Position numbers and translations under genes: made by a program
NCBI RefSeq assembly: GCF_947507565.1
Contig: NC_089189.1
Location: 2,354,122 to 2,418,121 of the forward strand
Source of the DNA: Oscarella lobularis
Lineage: Eukaryota > Porifera > Homoscleromorpha > Homosclerophorida > Oscarellidae
DNA length: 64,000 nucleotides
Direction of reading: 5' to 3'
Notes under the pieces: generated by a model
Seen by the model: only the letters and a program-made list of their open reading frames with translations
Told to the model about the DNA's origin: nothing
Databases searched by the model: none
Shown here: positions 22,501 to 35,800 of the stretch, piece after piece
Layout: each line of letters begins with the position of its first letter
Position numbering within the stretch: the stretch's first letter is position 1

Positions 22501-24285
22501 CGTATTCTCTCATAAACGAAGGCCATCGCTCATCGTATTCTCTTATGAACGAAGGCCATCGCTCATCGTATTCTCTCATAAACGAAGGCCATCGCTCATC
22601 GAATTCTCTCATGAACGAAGGCCTTCGCTCATCGTATTCTCTTATGAACGAAGGCCATCGCTCATCGTATTCTCTTATGAACGAAGGCCATCGCTCATCG
22701 TATTCTCTCATGAACGAAGCCTTCGCTCATCGTATTCTCTTATGAACGAAGGCCTTCGCTCATCGTATTCTCTTATGAACGAAGGCCTTCGCTCATCGTA
22801 TTCTCTCATGAACGAAGGCCTTCGCTCATCGTATTCTCTTATGAACGAAGGCCATCGCTCATCGTATTCTCTTATGAACGAAGGCCTTCGCTCATCGTAT
22901 TCTCTCATGAACGAAGCCTTCGCTCATCGTATTCTCTTATGAACGAAGGCCATCGCTCATCGTATTCTCTTATGAACGAAGGCCTTCGCTCATCGTATTC
23001 TCTCATGAACGAAGGCCTTCGCTCATCGTATTCTCTTATGAACGAAGGCCTTCGCTCATCGTATTCTCTCATGAACGAAGGCCATCGCTCATCGTATTCT
23101 CTCATGAACGAAGGCCTTCGCTCATCGTATTCTCTTATGAACGAAGGCTTCGCTCATCGTATTCTCTTATGAACGAAGCCTTCGCTCATCGTATTCTCTC
23201 ATGAACGAAGCCTTCGCTCATCGTATTCTCTTATGAACGAAGGCTTCGCTCATCGTATTCTCTCATGAACGAAGGCCATCGCTCATCGTATTCTCTCATG
23301 AACGAAGGCCTTCGCTCATCGTATTCTCTTATGAACGAAGGCCTTCGCTCATCGTATTCTCTTATGAACGAAGGCCATCGCTCATCGTATTCTCTCATGA
23401 ACGAAGGCCTTCGCTCATCGTATTCTCTCATGAACGAAGGCCTTCGCTCATCGTATTCTCTTATGAACGAAGGCCTTCGCTCATCGTATTCTCTCATGAA
23501 CGAAGGCCATCGCTCATCGTATTCTCTCATGAACGAAGGCCTTCGCTCATCGTATTCTCTTATGAACGAAGGCCATCGCTCATCGTATTCTCTCATGAAC
23601 GAAGGCCTTCGCTCATCGTATTCTCTTATGAACGAAGGCTTCGCTCATCGTATTCTCTTATGAACGAAGGCCTTCGCTCATCGTATTCTCTCATGAACGA
23701 AGGCCTTCGCTCATCGTATTCTCTTATGAACGAAGGCTTCGCTCATCGTATTCTCTTATGAACGAAGGCTTCGCTCATCGTATTCTCTTATGAACGAAGG
23801 CCTTCGCTCATCGTATTCTCTTATGAACGAAGCCATCGCTCATCGTATTCTCTTATGAACGAAGGCCTTCGCTCATCGTATTCTCTTATGAACGAAGGCT
23901 TCGCTCATCGTATTCTCTTATGAACGAAGCCTTCGCTCATCGTATTCTCTTATGAACGAAGCCATCGCTCATCGTATTCTCTTATGAACGAAGGCCATCG
24001 CTCATCGTATTCTCTCATGAACGAAGGCCTTCGCTCATCGTATTCTCTTATGAACGAAGGCTTCGCTCATCGTATTCTCTTATGAACGAAGGCCTTCGCT
24101 CATCGTATTCTCTCATGAACGAAGGCCTTCGCTCATCGTATTCTCTCATGAACGAAGGCCTTCGCTCATCGTATTTTCTCATGAACGAAGGCCTTCGCTC
24201 ATCGTATTCTCTCATGAACGAAGGCCTTCGCTCATCGTATTCTCTCATGAACGAAGGCCATCGCTCATCGTATTCTCTCATGTGA
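16515..24285. repeat. 32/33-bp satellite array, about 7.8 kb, roughly 240 units
   Basis: Unit: GAACGAAGG-C-C-(A/T)-TCGCTCATCG followed by TATTCTCTTAT or TATTCTCTCAT. Units with GGCCTTCG or GGCCATCG are 33 bases; units with GGCTTCG or GCCTTCG are one base shorter. The core ATGAACGAAGGCCTTCGCTCAT is an almost perfect palindrome. Thus 33-base units are open on both strands (plus M-N-E-G-H-R-S-S-Y-S-L, minus M-R-E-Y-D-E-R-R-P-S-F). Open stretches reach 154 aa on each strand at 22.25-22.75 kb and are ended by 32-base units. These frames are by-products of the repeat. Unit variants recur in blocks: the same six-unit order starts at 18241, 18960, 20165 and 21630. Confidence 0.95.
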
Positions 24286-24807
24286 AAATCCCGTTCTTCC
24301 ACCGAAGAGATGCAATTCATCGCCGATCAACGCACTTTCGTGGGAAGATCGAGGCTCAGGTGATGCTGATTGGGCCATTTCGTCGTTGAGCAACTTCGAA
24401 TGAGGTTTCTTTTCCTAATTACTAGTAATAAGAGAAAATTTTGCTTTCGCGGCACGAAATGCTCATCAAAAAGAAAATGTAGACTAAAACAGAAAAATTA
24501 TCCAGCATTCTTACTAGTTTTTTTGTCCGAAACGAGGAACGGCGCTGATGGTTCTCAAAAGATTTTGAAGGCCCGTATAAGAACAGAGAGATGACGGTGA
24601 GACGATTGGATCAGGAGGAAAAGACAACGCTGAAGACGATTTCGTCGTCAATTTTTTTAGATGGAGAAGTACGTAGTGAGACACGTTCACATGCCCTACT
24701 CGATAACACGTGATACCAGTGCGTCCAATAGTTGATCGAGTACAAGAAAAGGCGAAATGGCTCCAGGAGTTGTGATTCTTTATTTGTATTCGTCATGTAT
24801 GTTAGAT
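24286..24807. other. Spacer between satellite and CLUAP1
   Basis: Unique sequence without recognisable gene; includes the 3' flank of the minus-strand CLUAP1 gene. Confidence 0.4.
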
Positions 24808-26628
24808 TTAAAAATCGTCATCACTTCCCATATCCGGTATCCCTCCATCGCCTCCATCGTCATCATGTTCGTCCCCATAGGCGCCAAGAACGTCTTCATC
24901 ATCTTCATCACCGTCTTGCCCAAGCAAATGACCATTATCAATATCCTCACTATCAGCTTCCGTAGTAAGACTACTTCCTCCTTCATCCTGCAAAAAACAA
25001 CGTATGAATTTAATTATTTTTAATTGATTTTTTCTTACATCGAGCCCTTCCCCAGTCATATTCCCAAATACGCGTCTTCCTCCCTTTCCCCGTATTTCCC
25101 CTTCCTCTTCTTCCTCCTCTTCGTCATCATCTTCTCCGTCCTCCTCATCTTCGTCCTCCTCTTCGTCATCATGTTCAACTCCACTGTCTCCTGTCAATGC
25201 AAATGTATCGTTGATTCCCCCGTGGAGATGCTGCTCTTGTTCCTGCATGCGTCTCTGCATTTCCTGTAGGGAAAGATTCGTTGCCTAAAGGGAGGGAGAA
25301 ATAATAAATTAGGAATATTCAATTTATGGATTTCTTACCTCTAGTTTTTCTTGCTCTATACGGTTCAGTTCTTTCAGCTGATGCTCAAGGTAGGTCAAGT
25401 TTCTAAATCTTTCTATGTATTCCTATACGAAAAAATTAGTTTAATTAATTAATTAATTAATTTTCTTTCTACTTCGTAATGTCGTTTTAATTCTCCTTCG
25501 AGTTTTTCGTATTCGTCCATAAATGCTGGTCTAAAAGTAGAGTTGAAAAATTGAATAGTTTAATTTTTTTCCTATGTTGATCTTTACCTGACGTTTTGAA
25601 GGCTTTTGAGTCTCTTTTGATTTCTCTCCAATTCCTGTTTTTTCTTTTCGATTCTCGCTTCTAAATTCGCTTCGTCTCCCGCCAAATTTTCCAAACGATG
25701 AACAGACTCCCGAGTTTTCCCCTATAGAAATGCTATTATTATATATTTAATTAAATATTGAATTTTCTTACGTGAACTTGATTAATACTCGTTTTCAATT
25801 CTCTCTCAATTTCGTCTAATTCCAAGGGTCGAGCAATAACAGCAACACGCATTTCCTAATTAATTAATAAAGTAGTCATATATAAAATTACTAAATATTC
25901 TTACCTGTAATTCTACTTCCTGTTTGAGTAAAGCACTCAAACTCGATCCATGTTCTGTAATTTCAGAAGCTAATTGACGAACTAATTTTAGATCACTAGT
26001 CTAAAAATAAATATTAATTAATTTTTAATTTAATTCATGAGGTTTTTATTACTTTGCTAGTGATGTCAAATTGTTCAATTGTTGCTGGTTTTACGCCAGC
26101 ACGATCGTTCTGATTGGATCTCATTGCGTCATAAAGCATTGATGCTATTTTTAGAAGTTCTTTCACTGCATAACCGTCGGCTCCATAAAGTTTTTTCCCA
26201 TTGAGTTTGATATGAGCTTTCGTTGCCTATAAAATAGTGACGAAGACACGATATATCAAGAATGCGCACGCTCGTAGCTATGAGTTACGGAGTAGGCGTG
26301 GCCTATGGGCTCACCATAAACTGTGCGACAGATTTGATGAAAAGAACGCGATCTTGCTCCGTATCGGTGTCCATAGGGAGTTCGGCGTTTGGGTCGTACC
26401 TAGAAGAGTCTATCGCGTGCGCGTTAGCAAGGGTTAGACGGCGGAATGACCTTCGAACGAGCCACTGAAGAATTTCGGAGACGAGAGCGAAGTTTGGGCT
26501 GCGGAAGTTTTCCATGGAGATGAGACGTGGATAACCGAGTGCGCGCATCATTTCGGTAAAGTCTGCACGAGCAATTAGACCAGGATAACGCTTCAAAGAC
26601 ACTCACTTCTCATGTCTCTGTACGACAT
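24808..26628 (-). CDS. CLUAP1: Clusterin-associated protein 1 / intraflagellar transport protein 38
   Basis: Subunit of the IFT-B complex needed to build cilia (IFT38, qilin, DYF-3). Eleven exons: 26628-26607, 26562-26451, 26399-26315, 26226-26053, 26000-25905, 25855-25772, 25721-25588, 25530-25473, 25422-25339, 25284-25039, 24987-24808; 424 aa against about 413 in vertebrates. The N-terminus [20 protein letters not shown] and the segment E-T-E/T-E-Q-D-R-V with F-I-K-S-V-A-Q-F-M are diagnostic of its calponin-homology-like domain. The middle third is coiled coil ([27 protein letters not shown]). The C-terminal quarter is very acidic (long runs of Asp/Glu) and ends S-D-D-D-F, as in animal orthologues. 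It is divergent from talin, 197 bases between start codons. Intact. Confidence 0.95.
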
Positions 26629-26825
26629 GTTTACGATGCCGAGGTGACGATAGCGTGCGCTCGACAACTTAGAAACGTCAATGTGACGTCAAGCAGGATG
26701 ACGTTTCAAACCGGGAGCGTATCGAATTCCTTCTCGTCCCCCGGATATTTTGGAGCCCACCCAACCGTCACAAAGCATCGTTTTCCAAGGCGTAGACTCG
26801 CTTTGCGCCCTGTCGAACGACCGAA
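26629..26825. promoter_or_regulatory. Bidirectional promoter between CLUAP1 and talin
   Basis: Only 197 bases separate the two start codons. The region is CpG-rich, lacks a clear TATA box and contains an AATGTGACGTCAAG site (CRE-like TGACGTCA) near 26680. Both genes must be driven from it unless enhancers lie elsewhere. Confidence 0.6.
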
Positions 26826-29800
26826 ATGGCGTCTCTCGCGCTCCGTATCAACGTTGTCGATCAGAACAACGTGAAAACGATGCAAGTAAGCAAAGCGGGC
26901 CCCCTTACGGGACTCCAAACGGCGAAATCTCGTCGTCTCCGTCACGACAACACTATCGCTTTGCAGTTCGAACCGAGCATGATCGTCTACGACGCATGCA
27001 AGATGATTCGCGAGCGAATCGGCGAACCGCCTGGGGCCGGTAAGATGAAGATAATCGCGTCGCGTTCTCATCCGTTCGTCCGCGCCCTCGCGCTTCCATC
27101 TTCGAGCCCCCGCGTTCTTTACCACTCCCTGTTTTCTCGCTATAAACAGCGCTCCTAAACTGTTGCGGTATTCTCGCGATTCTGCGCACGCTTTTGAATT
27201 CGCTGTTCTACGGCTTTGTCACCTTCCTTATTTGAACATCGCGTGTTTATAGGACAAGGTCACGGCTTATTTTTGGCCAATGAGGACCCAAAACGAGGCG
27301 TGTGGCTCGAAAATGGGCGCACTCTCGATTTTTATCTTCTCAAGCCGGGCGTAAGAAAGAGATATTCGTTTCCCGTTTGGAGGTTTCTAATTATTTTATT
27401 ATTTTTTTCGGTGTAGGATTTGCTTGAGTATAAGAACAAGATGAGACAACTTCGTGTGAGAATGATGGACGAATCTCTCAAAACCGTTTTGGTACGTTGA
27501 AAAAAATATTAGTTTTTGAATTTTTCTTTTATTTCCTGTTTTAGGTTGATGACAGTTTTACTGTTGATCAGCTCGTGAGAACTGTTTGCGAACGAATTGG
27601 TGAATTCAAATTGAATTTTTCGCGTGTTTGTATAATTTTTTGTACTTAGGAATTACGAATTTTGAGGAATTTTCGTTGGTTTGCGAGGACGAAGAGACCA
27701 CGCCCAAAAAGGTGATGTCCCGTCTATGCGTCTGTTTCCTGTTTGCGGTTAATGGAGTTAATTCGTTTAGGCTGCTCCCCCGCAAGTGAGAGATCAGAAG
27801 AAAATGGAAGCATTGAAGAAGAAACTTCACACCGAAGATGATGGTATTGATTATAAGTATTATTTATTATTGTCTTATTGGGTCTATAGTCAATTGGCTG
27901 TCACATGACAAAACGTTGAGATCTCAAGGAATCGCGGAGACTCAAGTTCTCCTTTTGAGGCATGTCTCAAATTAGATTAAATTAATTAGTATTGATTTTC
28001 TGATTGCTTAGGAAAAAGTTCTTCTTTTCGGATCAGAACGTGGATCGCAATGATCCCGTTCAATTGAATCAACTCTACGCTCAAGCAAGAGACGCAATCG
28101 TAGACGGAACTCATCCATGCACTTATGAAGAAGCAATCAACTTGGCAGCACTCCAATGTCAGATCGTCCTGGGAAACCATGACGTAGGAAAACACAAACC
28201 CGGATACATCACGGAAGAGTAATATTAATTTTTTAATTTTGATTGATTATTTATTTTTCTTTCTTTCTTAGACTTGGTAGCTATTTGCCTAAGGAGTATG
28301 TGAAGGCTAAGGGAGTGGAGAGGCGTGTCTTCTCGGAACATGCCAAGTTTACGGGACTTTCTCAATTGAATGCCAAGTTTCGCTACATTCAAGTCGTCCG
28401 TTCACTCAAAACATACGGCGTCACATTCTTTCTCGTCAAAGTACGAAAAAATCAATAGTTATTATATTAATTATTGATTTTTTGTGTCTTCCTATAGGAA
28501 AAGATGAAGGGAAAGAATAAACTCGTTCCTCGTCTTTTGGGAATTACGCGCGAGAGTATCATGCGCGTCGACGAGAGAACGAAGGAAGTGATGAAGACTT
28601 GGCCCTTGACGACGGTTCGTCGTTGGGCCGCGTCACCAAACAGCTTCACTCTCGATTTCGGAGATTATTCCGAGTCCTATTACTCCGTTCAGACGACGGA
28701 AGGAGAACAGATATCCCGTCTCATTGCAGGATACATTGATATCATTTTGAAAAAGGTAATAGGATTAGACCTAATTTATTTATTGATTATGTATTGTTTT
28801 TAGAAACGTGCGACGGATAGACGAGTCCCGGAAGTGGAAGACGAGACCACGTTGACTGAAGACATGGTTCTTCCGGCAAGGTCAATAATTAAATATTACT
28901 CTATAATTGTTTATTTTATTACAAGGGAGAAGAGTAGGCCTATCCCTTGTAATTTTACTGTCATTTATTAATAATGAGAACGAAGAGCTACCACTTCGTT
29001 CTCTCTATTAATCGATTAGAAAGAAGGGCCTTTGTAGCCTTTGTAGTCGTTGTAGCCGTTGTAGTCGTCAATGTAGCCTTTGTAGTCGTTGTAGCCATTG
29101 TAGCCTTTGTAGCCGTTGTAGTCGTTGTAGTCCTTGTAGCCATTGTAGTAGTTGTAGCCTTTGTAGTCGTTGTAGCCGTTGTAGTCCTTGTAGCCATTGT
29201 AGTCGTTGTAGCCTTTGTAGTCGTTGTAGCCGTTGTAGTCCTTGTAGCCGTTGTAGTAGTTGTAGCCTTTGTAGTCGTTGTAGCCGTTGTAGTCCTTGTA
29301 GCCATTGTAGTAGTTGTAGCCTTTGTAGTCGTTGTAGCCGTTGTAGTCCTTGTAGCCATTGTAGTCGTTGTAGCCATTGTAGCCTTTGTAGCCTTTGTAG
29401 TCGTTGTAGTAGTTGTAGTCGTTGTAGCCATTGTAGCCATTGTAGCCGTTGTAGCCTTTGTAGTCGTTGTAGCCGTTGTAGTCGTTGTAGCCATTGTAGC
29501 CATTGTAGCCTTTGTAGTCGTTGTAGCCGTTGTAGTCCTTGTAGCCATTGTAGTAGTTGTAGCCTTTGTAGTCGTTGTAGCCGTTGTAGTCCTTGTAGCC
29601 GTTGTAGTCGTTGTAGCCATTGTAGTCGTAGCCATTGTAGTAGTTGTAGCCTTTGTAGTCGTTGTAGTCCTTGTAGCCATTGTAGTAGTTGTAGCCTTTG
29701 TAGTCGTTGTAGCCGTTGTAGTCCTTGTAGCCATTGTAGTCGTTGTAGCCATTGTAGCCTTTGTAGCCTTTGTAGTCGTTGTAGTAGTTGTAGCCTTTGT

Positions 29801-32800
29801 AGTCCTTGTAGCCATTGTAGTAGTTGTAGCCTTTGTAGTCGTTGTAGCCGTTGTAGTCCTTGTAGCCATTGTAGTAGTTGTAGCCTTTGTAGTCGTTGTA
29901 GCCGTTGTAGTCCTTGTAGCCATTGTAGTCGTTGTAGCCATTGTAGCCTTTGTAGCCTTTGTAGCCGTTGTAGTCGTTGTAGTAGTTGTAGTCGTTGTAG
30001 CCATTGTAGTCGTTGTAGCCATTGTAGTCGTTGTAGCCATTGTAGTCGTTGTAGCCTTTGTAGTCGTTGTAGCCGTTGTAGTCCTTGTAGCCGTTGTAGT
30101 CGTTGTAGCCATTGTAGTCGTTGTAGCCATTGTAGTCGTTGTAGCCTTTGTAGTCGTTGTAGCCTTTGTAGTCCTTGTAGCCGTTGTAGTAGTTGTAGCC
30201 GTTGTAGTCCTTGTAGCCATTGTAGTAGTTGTAGCCTTTGTAGTCGTTGTAGTCCTTGTAGCCATTGTAGTAGTTGTAGCCTTTGTAGTCGTTGTAGCCG
30301 TTGTAGTCCTTGTAGCCATTGTAGTCGTTGTAGCCATTGTAGCCTTTGTAGCCTTTGTAGCCGTTGTAGTCGTTGTAGTAGTTGTAGTCGTTGTAGCTAT
30401 TGTAGTCGTTGTAGCCATTGTAGTCGTTGTAGCCATTGTAGTCGTTGTAGCCTTTGTAGTCGTTGTAGCCGTTGTAGTCCTTGTAGCCGTTGTAGTCGTT
30501 GTAGCCATTGTAGTCGTTGTAGCCATTGTAGTCGTTGTAGCCTTTGTAGTCGTTGTAGCCTTTGTAGTCCTTGTAGCCGTTGTAGTAGTTGTAGCCTTTG
30601 TAGTCGTTGTAGCCGTTGTAGTCCTTGTAGCCATTGTAGTAGTTGTAGCCTTTGTAGTCGTTGTAGTCCTTGTAGCCATTGTAGTAGTTGTAGCCTTTGT
30701 AGTCGTTGTAGCCGTTGTAGTCCTTGTAGCCATTGTAGTCGTTGTAGCCATTGTAGCCTTTGTAGCCTTTGTAGCCGTTGTAGTCGTTGTAGTAGTTGTA
30801 GTCGTTGTAGCCATTGTAGTCGTTGTAGCCATTGTAGTCGTTGTAGCCATTGTAGTCGTTGTAGCCTTTGTAGTCGTTGTAGCCGTTGTAGTCCTTGTAG
30901 CCGTTGTAGTCGTTGTAGCCATTGTAGTCGTTGTAGCCATTGTAGTCGTTGTAGCCTTTGTAGTCGTTGTAGCCTTTGTAGTCCTTGTAGCCGTTGTAGT
31001 AGTTGTAGCCTTTGTAGTCGTTGTAGCCGTTGTAGTCCTTGTAGCCATTGTAGTAGTTGTAGCCTTTGTAGTCGTTGTAGTCGTTGTAGCCATTGTAGCC
31101 ATTGTAGCCTTTGTAGTCGTTGTAGCCGTTGTAGTCCTTGTAGCCATTGTAGTAGTTGTAGCCTTTGTAGTCGTTGTAGCCGTTGTAGTCCTTGTAGCCA
31201 TTGTAGTCGTTGTAGCCATTGTAGCCTTTGTAGCCTTTGTAGCCGTTGTAGTCGTTGTAGTAGTTGTAGTCGTTGTAGCCATTGTAGCCATTGTAGCCGT
31301 TGTAGCCTTTGTAGCCATTGTAGTCGTTGTAGCCGTTGTAGTCGTTGTAGCCATTGTAGCCATTGTAGCCTTTGTAGTCGTTGTAGCCGTTGTAGTCCTT
31401 GTAGCCGTTGTAGTCGTTGTAGCCATTGTAGCCATTGTAGCCTTTGTAGTCGTTGTAGCCGTTGTAGTCCTTGTAGCCGTTGTAGTCGTTGTAGCCATTG
31501 TAGCCATTGTAGCCTTTGTAGTCGTTGTAGCCGTTGTAGTCCTTGTAGCCGTTGTAGTCGTTGTAGCCATTGTAGCCATTGTAGCCTTTGTAGTCGTTGT
31601 AGCCGTTGTAGTCCTTGTAGCCATTGTAGTCGTTGTAGCCTTTGTAGTCGTTGTAGCCATTGTAGTCGTTGTAGCCATTGTAGCCTTTGTAGCCGTTGTA
31701 GCCGTTGTAGTTGTTGTAGTAGTTGTAGTCGTTGTAGCCTTTGTAGCCGTTGTAGTCCTTGTAGTCGTTGTAGTCGTTGTAGCCGTTGTAGCCGTTGTAG
31801 CCATTGTAGCCGTTGTAGTCGTAGCCTCACCCATTGTATCAAAGTTTAGGCCCTCAATTTAATATTTAGGCCCTCAATTTAATATTTAGGCTCTTAGAAT
31901 CAAAGTTTAGGCCCTCAATTTATTATTTAGGCCCTTAGAATGAAAGTTTAGGCCCTCAATTTATTATTTAGGCCCTTAGAATCAAACTTTAGGCCCTCAA
32001 TTTAATGTTTAGGCCCTTAGAATGAAAGTTTAGGCCCTAAACTTTAATATTTAGGCCCTTAGAATCAAAGTTTAGGCCCTAAATTTAATATTTAGGCCTT
32101 TAGAATCAAAGTTTAGGCCCTAAATTTAATATTTAGGTCCTTAGAATGAAAGTTTAGGCCCTAAATTTAATATTTAGGCCCTTAGAATCAAAGTTTAGGC
32201 CCTCAATTTAATATTTAGGTTCTTAGAATCAATATTTATGCCCTCAATTTAATATTTAGGTCCTTAGAATCAAAGTTTAGTCCCTCAATTTAATATTTAG
32301 GTCCTTAGAATGAAAGTTTAGGCCCTAAATTTAATATTTAGGTTCTTAGAATCAAAATTTAGGCCCTCAATTTAATATTTAGGTCCTTAGAATCAAAGTT
32401 TAGTCGCTCAATTTAATATTTAGGTCCTTAGAATGAAAGTTTAGGCCCTAAATTTAATATTTAGGCCCTTCGAATGAAAGTTTAGGCCCTCAATTTAATA
32501 TTTAGGTTCTTAGAATCGAAATTTAGGCCCTCAATTTAATATTTAGGTCCTTAGAATCAAAGTTTAGTCCCTCAATTTAATATTTAGGTCCTTAGAATCA
32601 AAGTTTAGGCCCTAAATTTAATATTTAGGCCCTTAGAATTAGTTGTAGCCTTTGTAGTAGTTGGAGCCTTTGTAGTAGCTACCTCTTCGTACTCTCTAGT
32701 ACTCGATGAGGGAGAAGAGTTGCCCTGTCTCTTGTAATTTTACTGTAATTTCTTATTTTATTGATTTTTTTAGAGCGACGCAAGTGAGTTACGTGACTGC

Positions 32801-35800
32801 GTCTGGTGATCGTGGCGAAGAGGGTCAAATTGCTCATCCGGGTGTTCTCCGAGCGGCTGGAGAGAGCGGCGCTCTTTTCGTTCCCAATGAACCCTTGGAG
32901 GGTTCTCAGATTCAGAGACAGGCTGCCTCAGCTCCTGGATTCTCTCCTGCTCAACAAGCGCTACAGAGTTCCATAGCCAAGGGTCTTGGGACTGCGGATG
33001 TGGCTGTGAATGAGCTGGAAGCGCCCACGCAATTGCCACCCCTTGGCAACGATCCTCAGTCCATGAAATGGAAGCAGAATACATTGGATGTATCAAGGCA
33101 GAATGTGGGCTCACAACTCGCTGCCATGACAGCGGCGGCTGCGCAGATGGTCGGACTCACCGGAGGTAATTAATTTTATTGATTAATTTTTATTGATTAA
33201 TTTTTTCCCTTTAGCTGATCCTGCTGATATTGATTATACAGCTGTTGGCGCTGCTGTTACAACGCTTTCCTCTAATCTGACGGAACTTTCCAAGGGCGTG
33301 AGAATGATTGCTGCTCTTCAGGGAAGTAGTCATGATGGAGAGAAGCTTCTCTCGGCGGCGCGGGGTCTCGCTGGGGCCGTGAGAAATCTTCTCATGTCCG
33401 CTGAACCGTCGGAAGCTCAGGTACGAAATAATCAATAATTAAATAGTAATAATAGACACGTGGTTGTTTTAGAATCGCAAGGCTTTGTTGGATGCCGCTG
33501 CTGAGCTGGGATTATCCGGAACTCGGCTTCTCCTTCTCATGGGAGACCCGGATGTGACGCAAGAAGTTCAAGACGCTCTTCTTGCTAAAGCAAAAGCCGT
33601 TGCCGTGGCGACATCCGGGCTCGTGCAGAATGCAAAGACGGTGGCTGGGAAATGCCCGGATAGCTCTCTCCAAGCCAACGTCATCACTGCGACGAAAGGA
33701 ACGGCAACAGCAACGTCTCAATTAGTGGCATGCACCAAGGTAACTAACGCGCGTTAGGAAGAGTTGATTTTCTATTGATTTTCATTAGATTGTTGCTCCT
33801 ACTGTGACGAATCCTTTGTGTCAAGAACAACTCATCAATTCGGCAAAACAAGTCGCCGGAGCCGTTGAAGGAACAGTCAGCTCAGCACAGGTAATATATA
33901 CCTACACTATTCCTTTGTCCCCTTTTTTTCCATACACTATTCCATTGGCCTCTTTTTTTCCATACACTATTCAAAATAGTTAAACGATTCTTGTTGTTTT
34001 TAGAATGCCTGCAGCGATGATGATGCTCTGAAAGAACTTGGAATGTCGGCAACGAAAGTGACAGATGCACTTCAAGATCTTCTCCGCTACATTCGTGACA
34101 TTGAAGTGGGCGGACTCAAAGGCGGAAAATACGAGGAACAAATCGAGATGATTCTCGCCGCAACAGAACGACTCATCAACAGTCTCGGAAACGCACAGGA
34201 AACAGTCAAATCAGCAAAAACAGTTGCCATGGTAAAGCCAACAAATAACCAATCGTTTATAGTATTGATTTTTTGTGGTCTCCTAGGCAACTTCTCAAAT
34301 GGTTTCCGGTATCAAAGACGAAGCGTCGGGCTTCTCGGATGAAGATGCGAAGAAGCGTCTTTTGGCCGCGGCCAGGGGTCTGGCAGATGCCACAGCGAAG
34401 ATGGTCGACGCAGCCAAAGTCTCGGCGCGTGATCCGTCGAGCGGAGAAGCGCAAGCGGCACTCAAAACGGCGACGGAAGATCTCCGCATGGCCGTCAACG
34501 CGGCAGCCAATAACGCATTGAAGAAGAAACTAATTAAGAAATTAGAAGTTGCGGCGAAGCATACGGCGGCCGCGGCGACGCAATGCATTGCCGCCGCGCA
34601 AGGCGCCGGACCGACCAATCGAAATCAGTCGTCTCAGCAACAGCTTCTTGGAAATTGCAAGACTGTGGCTGATCACATTGGGCGGCTCGTTCAGTCTGTA
34701 CGCGCGAGTATGGCCAATCCGGAGAGCCCAAGTTCTCAGCTGGGTCTTATCAATGCCAGTCAGGCCATTATACAGCCGTGTGGCAAGATGATTGCCGCTT
34801 CGAAAGCTGCTGTTCCCACCGTCGGTGATCAAGCTGCTGCGTTGCAATTGGCTAATTTTGCTAAGCAGACAGCCACGTGTTTGGCTGACTTGAGAGCGGC
34901 TGCTGCCAAGGTAATGACGGTATTATTGATTATTGATTAATTATTTTTTTCTTTAGGCTGCTGAAGCATGCGGTTCTTTGGAAGTTGAAAGTGCTATTGA
35001 TGTTGTGAGACAGTTGGAGGCCGATCTCGTTTCTGTGCAGAAGACGGCCGCTTCCGGGAAATTGCTTCCTTTGCCCGGAGAAACGGTGAGACAATAAATA
35101 ATGTCTAGGGCTCTATATATAGAGAGAGTTACTTGTCTATTTTTTAAGGCGGAGTCATGTGCCCTTGAACTGGGTGCTACATCGAAAACAGTTGGCGCTT
35201 CAATGGCTCAGTTACTGACAGCTGCAGCTCAGGTTAGCATTGGTACACGTCATATATATTCCACTCTAATAATCTTCGTGTTAGGGAAATGAGAACTATA
35301 CTGGAATCGCGGCACGTGACACGGCCAATGCTCTCAAAGTTCTTACCGGTTCTGTTCGTGGCGTTGCCGCGGCAACCGATGATCGCAGTGCGCAAGAGCA
35401 GATCGTTGCCACGGCAATTCAAGTCATGCGTCATTCGCGTCATCTCATTGACGAAGCAAAGAAAGCGATTGCTTCGCCACAGAACCCGGAAAATCAATCT
35501 CGTCTCGCTCAAGCGGCCAAAGCCGTTTCTCAGGCATTGAATCAAGTCATCAATTGTCTTCCCGGACAACGAGACGTCGATGCGGCGATCAAAGAAATCG
35601 CCGCCGCTAGCGTTGCCCTGACGACGGGGCAATATCCGCCGGCGGGTGATATGTCGTTTCAGGACGTTCAAACGTCGTTGAGCGTCAGCGCGGCGGCGTT
35701 GAACGTCAGCGCGAGCGAATTGGTGGCGAATTCGCGCGGGACGCACATGCAATTGGCGCAAGCGTCGAAGAAATTCGCCGGAAAATACAAGGCCGTGCTC

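Noticed and set aside
22247-22745. 154-aa frames on both strands with M-N-E-G-H-R-S-S-Y-S-L repeats
   Set aside because: Open only because consecutive units are 33 bases long; broken wherever a 32-base unit occurs, and equally open on both strands.
16515-24285. CRISPR-like array
   Set aside because: Units are directly contiguous with no unique spacers, and the genome is eukaryotic.
26303-26602. 99-aa continuous minus-strand frame as a separate gene
   Set aside because: It is exons 2 and 3 of CLUAP1 read through a 51-base intron; splicing restores the conserved protein.
26826-27158. Unspliced 110-aa reading of the talin start
   Set aside because: The 81-base intron 1 is a multiple of three and open; splicing gives the conserved K-T-M-Q-F-E-P-S join, and the unspliced tail has no homology.
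28974-31862. 962-aa and 948-aa open frames on opposite strands
   Set aside because: Pure by-products of a 9-bp repeat inside a talin intron; composition is only Val/Ala/Ile or Thr/Ala/Met, and no gene signals surround them.
34295-34618. 107-aa Ala/Ser-rich minus-strand frame (and similar ones antisense to talin exons)
   Set aside because: Antisense shadows of Ala-rich talin rod exons.
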